DNA of 34,202 nt from Rhizoclosmatium globosum. Taxonomy: Eukaryota; Chytridiomycota; Chytridiomycetes; Chytridiales; Chytriomycetaceae. Position numbers and translations under genes: made by a program. Numbering within the stretch: the stretch's first letter is position 1; the number at the start of each line of letters is the position of its first letter. Where the stretch lies: contig MCGO01000317.1 in the NCBI GenBank assembly GCA_002104985.1, positions 1 to 34,202 of the forward strand. Reading direction: 5' to 3'. The notes under the pieces are model-generated. The model searched no databases, was not told where the DNA came from, and saw only the letters and a program-made list of their open reading frames with translations. Positions 29,604 to 34,202 of the stretch are shown one piece after another.

Positions 29604-29923
29604 TGCGATGGAAAGTGCGATGGAAAGTGCGAGGGAAACAAGGGATTTGGTGCTGTGTTTTTTTGTTTGGTGGGCTTCGCTTGGCCGCTCTCGGACGGGA
29701 CTTGTGACTCCAAACAATTCAAAGGCTCAAAATAACGGAATCCTGCTTTTTCTCTCTCACACTCATCCATCACTCCGTTTTATACCCAAGCCTTTTCATC
29801 ACATAACGGATCCATTGGAATATACCCTCCCATCTGTGAATCCAAGTCTGCTGCATCCATCGCATCTCTTTTATTATTTCTCCGTTCTGCATCTTCAGTT
29901 CTTCTGCACTTGACTCTCATATC
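29604..29923. other. Divergent promoter region with a TATA box
   Basis: The region lies between the CBM48 gene (minus) and the Whi3-like gene (plus). On the minus strand TATAAAA is at 29778-29784, about 175 bp before the CBM48 ATG. Part of the region reads open on the minus strand because the 5' leader happens to lack stops. No TATA box for the plus gene is evident. Confidence 0.55.
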
Positions 29924-31829
29924 ATGATACCACCAAACATGGATCAGTTTGATCCCTTTGCATTGTATCCTCAGCTGTCTCATGCCTCCAATGTACGTGT
30001 TTGTCCCCCTGTCCTTCAGTCGCATCCCGCCCATACCTACCCTCTCACTTTCCCACCGTCAATACTCACCCGCCGAATACTCTAGGACCCCGACGAAGAA
30101 ATTTCTACAATCTTTTCGTTGGCCTCCCTGAAGATATGCAGGAGAGAGAATTCCAAAATATGGTGAGTAAACAACTTTGTTTTGACATCTCAAGATCTGA
30201 CTTCGCATCACATCCCTTCCACTGCATAGTTTATCTTTGCACCTGGCTTTGAAAGCGCTACTCTTCAGCAGTCTATAAACTCAGATGACACTTACAGCAA
30301 TAAGAGTGTGGTGAGTTTATTTGACACATCTTTCCTCAAAGTATTTACATTCTATCAACTAGATTGGATTAGCAAAGTTCCGCACTAGAAACGAGGCAAA
30401 CTATGCACGAGACTCTCTTAATGGTCGCGTTGTTGACCACGAACGCGGCTGTATCCTCAAGGCCGAAATTGCCAACAAGAATCTTCTCATCAAGCGGTAA
30501 CAATATCGCGTCCCATACCTCTGCCAACGGAATCCCAACCCCTTGTGACTTGACCTCCCAGTTTACTGTTACACAACAGAAACCAAATCAGCAACCCTCT
30601 GCCTTATATGCCCCCCTTGTCTGCAACAACTAGTCCCGTCCTCTTGGAAAACGGTTCTAAGCCTCAACAAACCCAAGCTCCCAACTTATCCCTGAGAAAA
30701 ATTCAAGAGTCCCAACCTTCAATGAACTCTGCCTTTAATGGATACACATCTCCAGTCCCCTGGGATATTCTGAATGAAGATGTACCAGTGAACCCTTATC
30801 GTCCTCCTTCAACACACGTCGTATGGACCTTCGCATCAACACAGACACACCATCTCTCCTGAACCTCGAATCTGCTGACACAAGCACTGACAAGAACATG
30901 ACAACATGTCGTAACTCTCCTACCGGTCTTGACAACGAACCACTTGAGATTCTGACGGCCGCACCTCAACACATTCTTTCTTCCACACAACAGCACTCGC
31001 TCAATTTCCCGTCCCGTACAAACAGCATTGCATCTGCATTTGACCATGATGACGGAGTTTGTTGGTAGCACTGGAACAGCTTTGTTGAATAGGGGTGGCG
31101 GTTCGCATGGGAAGTGATCGTGGATTCAATAGCGCCGTTGTTTTGTAGCGACTCTTTGTGGGCGGGGAGTGTGGGACCCAATTCGGTTTCTGGTATGTCG
31201 TCAAACTCGAGCATGAAAATGGCTGGAGGATTTAATAATGGCAATAATGGTTGTATGGTGAATGGAATGTATGCTGGTGGGTGGTGGTGGTAATATGATG
31301 CAGCAGCAACAGCAATTTAGTAACTGTGGTGGTATGCCTTCTGTGAACATGTATGGCTCGATGGGGATGAATGGAACTGGTGGAGGGTTCAATGGTAGTT
31401 TGCCAACTCCAGCTAGTATTGCGGCAGCTGGGTATCGTTGTCCTGCCGATCAGAACCCTCCATGTAACACTTTGTATGTTGGCAACTTGCCTGTTCACAC
31501 TAGTGAAGTTGAACTGCGCGAGTTGTTTTCTCGGTGTATGGGGTACAGAAGAATGAGTTTCCGTATGAGAATGAATGGACCTATGGTGTTTGTTGAGGTT
31601 TGTTTTTCCTTTGTGGTTTTTGACTGTACGCTTAACGACTTGCTTTTAGTTTGATAGCATTCCATACGCGCAGGGCGTTGAGCGATTTGCATGGGACTCT
31701 GTTTCCAATTCTGTGAAGGGTGGAATCCGCCTCAGCTTCTCCAAGAACCCACTTGGTGTTCGTCCTACCCAGACATACTTCAACCAGAATGGGTCTTCTA
31801 CTTGGGGTTGCCCTCTCCATCATTGTTGA
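29924..31829 (+). CDS. Whi3-like two-RRM RNA-binding protein, with frame breaks in the 3' half
   Basis: Exons 29924-29996, 30086-30162, 30240-30310 region (acceptor at 30229), 30363-30496, 30562-31597 and 31650-31829. Whi3 proteins bind mRNAs such as cyclin transcripts and can form condensates. RRM1 spans exons 2-4: [64 protein letters not shown]2 begins [20 protein letters not shown] and ends [18 protein letters not shown], the most conserved Whi3 signature. Between them lie Asn/Ser/Gly-rich linkers and a short Gln run (about 31300). The frame is clean to about 30815, then changes near 30815, 31060, 31110 and 31275. Within RRM2 (31670-31715) the expected [11 protein letters not shown] is read only in the +1 frame before the original frame returns. 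This suggests indels in the assembly or a decaying copy. Confidence 0.8.
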
Positions 31830-32122
31830 CTCCTATTTCTGGTCTCTTTGGAGAAATGTGTATGTAGATTGGTAGCCAGGGATTATAATTTCAGAGACTG
31901 TGTCGTCTCTTCTTATTGCCTGTAGATTGTATAGCGTTTCTCTTTTCGTATTCTTTTTTCTTTATCTTGATCTGAGGTGGACGTTGTTGCATGTTGAGTC
32001 GGAATCTCGTTGTATCATAATCATGCATATCACGAAATGCATCTTGCTGTTTGTTGAATATCGTCCATTAATACTTAATAAACTAATTTTTCTGTTTACT
32101 ACCACATTTAAAGTCCCTAATT
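31830..32122. other. Convergent intergenic region
   Basis: Tail-to-tail space between the Whi3-like gene and the coiled-coil gene at 32123. AATAAA for the plus-strand gene is at 32077-32082. T-rich, no coding frame with support. Confidence 0.5.
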
Positions 32123-33489
32123 TTACAAATCGAGCGTAGATACCCTTGCAATTGAAACCAGTTTCCTCTGAAATTCATCTTTAGCATCCCTTAGATCTGC
32201 AAGAAGGTCATCCTTCACTGCTTTGAGTTCTTGCAAGTATTCATCATGTATCTTTTTATCAGCAGTCCCTTTCCCCAGCTGCATCATTGCCTGTTTGACC
32301 CCCATAACGCCGTCCAGTAACATTCTCAAATTCTGTTCACTTTGCCCTTGTCTTTCTTTAGCTTCTGCCTCCATTCCCGCTACTCGCTTCTCCAAAGCCT
32401 CGACAAGTCCACTCAACGCTTCCTTCTCCCTTTCTAGCTTCATCACTACCCTTCCTGTACGCCAGTAATCTCTCTATCGATTCCAAGCACAGCTTCCTGG
32501 ACCTTCGCTTGAATCATGAGTGCAACGTGTTGTTCAGTCCATTGTTTGTTGTTGCTGTTGTTGGGCTTGGACGGTTTTTCGACGTTTTGTTGGGTTTGGG
32601 AGTCTTGGATGTGGAGGCGAGCTGGCGAAGGATGAGGCGGGTTTCGTTTGTTGTTGCGGATGTGGTGAGTTCTAGCTGAGTGAGTCGGGAGTCGAGCTGG
32701 TCGATTGCTGATGCAGTTGCATCCAAGCGTTGAAGGAATGGTTGGAGGAGGGTGAGTATGTCGGATGGGGTGAGAGTTGGAGGCGGCGGTGGAGGTGGAG
32801 GCGGAAGGGGTGCAGGCGTTAGTTGGATTTGTTGAAGTTGTGATTGAGTTGATGTGAGTTGCTGAGATATCGTTGACATGTTATTTTGGAGGGATATGTG
32901 CTCGGATTGAAGATGCCTGTGATGGTGCGTTGATTATTACAAACCGCGTTGTATCATGCCCTCACTCTCTCCGAATAGACTCTTCTCGGACCAATGTTTC
33001 GAAATTCCTAACCGAGTCTTTGATTCGCTCCATCTCGGCCATTATGAATCGCTCCATTCCGGCGATTCGTTCACTGAGTCCTCGTGTTTCCATCAGCCCA
33101 ACCAACGCTGCTTGCGAGTTGTGCTGAGTCGCATCAGCACTCATACTTGGTTTATAGATATTCCAGTCTTTTTCTTTACCCCGATTCACTGGCTCGACAT
33201 AATCTGGCGGAGCAACGCGTACAGTGTTCTTTATCCTAGGTGCCTCCGAGGTAGGAATATCTGCTACAGCACCTTCTTTTGATTGGTGAAGTTGCTGTTG
33301 ATGTAATGGATGGAGAGGGTCGTTCTGATAGTCCATTGTGTTGATGGGAGGAAGTGCTCGAGGTCCACTCGTTTGTCGCCATCGTCTCTGCAATTGTTCT
33401 AATTGAGACCGTGTAGGTACATCTGCTGAAGTGTCTTGATGATGAACGAGAATATCGTCATGGTCAAACGTCAGGTATCCAGTTCGCAT
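32123..33489 (-). CDS. Unrecognised coiled-coil protein with polyproline run
   Basis: The start is the ATG at 33489 (MRTGYLTFDHDD). Exon 1 (32966-33489) joins exon 2 (from 32916) across a 49-bp GT-AG intron in phase, giving SIRREHLQSEHISLQNN. Exon 1 is polar, with ERIAGMERFIMAEMERIKDS helix at its end. Exon 2 holds Gln-rich sequence, about nine prolines in a row, then LQPFLQRLDATASAIDQLDS and further coiled coil (HVALMIQAKVQEAVLGIDRE, KLEREKEALSGLVEALEKRV, EYLQELKAVKDDLLADLRD) to the stop at 32123. The frame changes near 32550 and near 32452; either two indels or an unrecognised intron would explain it. No family is recognised. It shares an 82-bp divergent promoter with the next gene. Confidence 0.6.
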
Positions 33490-33571
33490 CAGTTAATTTC
33501 GAGAAGGAAAGAGGAAAGGAAATCCAAGGATTTACATTCGACACAAAGAAGCAAGTTTTCAAAAACCCAAG
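33490..33571. promoter_or_regulatory. 82-bp divergent promoter
   Basis: The start codons of the coiled-coil gene (minus, 33489) and the 33572 gene (plus) are 82 bp apart. The spacer is A/G-rich on the plus strand near 33500-33520, like the 23079-23132 spacer, and lacks a TATA box. The role is inferred from arrangement. Confidence 0.5.
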
Positions 33572-34202
33572 ATGTGGGCCTTATACGATCGATATCATCG
33601 ACAGTATGTGGCTAATCGACACGATGAAGAAAAGAAGTGGGTATACGACTCACGTCAGCCAGACTATGCTACAACACGTTCGAAGCCTTCGGGTCGAGAA
33701 AGCGCTGAGAGTAAAATATACGCGCCTCAATCCACCAAGTCCAAGCCCACAGCCTCAAGGCATCGCGTAATATTCCGTTTATTTCGATTTCAAGCCCAAC
33801 TTTAAAATAACCCAAATCAAGGTAGTCTTCCAAGAACTCTTTCTCTTCCACGAGCTCTGACTCCCACTCAGCCCAAGAATCAACTCCCTCAGAAATCAGT
33901 AGCGGAGAAAGTTCGCGCCGTCACTCTGAAACTTATGAAGATGTCCGCGACCTAAACACAAAGCTTTGGAAGATGGCTAAAGAAACAAAACCAAGTCCAT
34001 CCTCAAAAGACAGACAACTACGTTACTTATTTGACGAATCAATCGACTGCATGTTTCGGTAAATACCCCCAACAAATCCGGAACCCCTGTTCAACCAAAA
34101 AAAACCTAGACATCACTTAACCCACCACCCCGCACCTCCAAACCTCCCCGCGCCGAAATCGCATCCCACATGCAAGAAAACAACGTCGTGTTCCCACACC
34201 CG
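33572..34202 (+). CDS. Unrecognised polar protein, partial
   Basis: The gene starts at the ATG at 33572 (MWALYDRYHRQYVANRHDEE) and runs off the right edge. Exon 1 is 33572-33766; a 59-bp GT-AG intron (33767-33825) joins it in phase to exon 2 (33826-34058), which reads Ser-rich (SSKNSFSSTSSDSHSAQEST) and then ETYEDVRDLNTKLWKMAKET and RQLRYLFDESIDCMF. A donor (CG/GTAAAT) ends exon 2, and an acceptor near 34110 probably opens a third exon rich in Pro and basic residues. The protein is basic and low-complexity with no domain I recognise. It is paired head-to-head with the coiled-coil gene. Confidence 0.6.

Noticed and set aside
30490..30561. Apparent frame slip after LLIKR in the Whi3-like gene
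   Set aside because: A 65-bp GT-AG intron (30497-30561) joins the two exons in frame, so no indel is needed here.

Overview
The window is nuclear DNA of a fungus, most likely a zoosporic (chytrid-type) fungus. The introns are short (mostly 46-65 bp), GT-AG, and can be joined in frame by eye. The gene set mixes fungal markers (a Whi3-type RNA-binding protein, an Mdg1/Crp1-type CBM48 protein) with genes typical of flagellated or early-diverging lineages: a tubulin deglutamylase of the CCP2/AGBL2 type and a full-length ABCA transporter. The assignment is inferred from gene content, not from a marker gene.

Layout. 1-1602 (-): partial coiled-coil gene with several frame breaks. 2071-2298 (-): tiny Ala-rich secreted protein. 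2828-5714 (-): arrestin-like protein carrying an SH3 domain, sharing a 61-bp divergent promoter with a 95-residue membrane protein (5776-6124, +). 6242-10044 (+): cytosolic carboxypeptidase in five exons. 10403-11299 (+): gamma-glutamylcyclotransferase-like protein. 11300-12414: non-coding, with a perfect (GA)30 tract. 12415-18656 (+): ABCA transporter of 1978 residues in seven exons. 18905-21042 (+): three consecutive genes for small or repetitive cell-surface proteins, two of them in the same family as the 2071-2298 gene. 21449-23078 (-): NDUFAF5-type complex I assembly methyltransferase in 11 exons, 54 bp from the divergent prefoldin subunit 2 gene (23133-23935, +). 24097-28108: three F-box-like/ankyrin genes, two of them a tandem duplicate. 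28280-29603 (-): CBM48 protein with one GC-AG intron. 29924-31829 (+): Whi3-like two-RRM protein whose 3' half has frame breaks. 32123-33489 (-) and 33572 to the edge (+): a divergent pair of unrecognised genes.

The genes do not form one pathway. Most are housekeeping or lineage-specific, and three pairs share very short bidirectional promoters. The main observations for follow-up are: (1) six places where the + strand switches abruptly from C-rich to G-rich inside exons, in the same left-to-right sense whatever the gene orientation; (2) a family of 58-75-residue secreted, possibly GPI-anchored Ala-rich peptides, resembling plant arabinogalactan peptides in layout only; (3) an arrestin-SH3 fusion; (4) a four-cysteine CxxC/CxxC module after the first nucleotide-binding domain of the ABCA transporter; (5) frame breaks concentrated in a few genes while others of several kb are clean.

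Exon coordinates come from reading splice sites and frame by eye. No tRNA, rRNA, transposon or CRISPR array was recognised.
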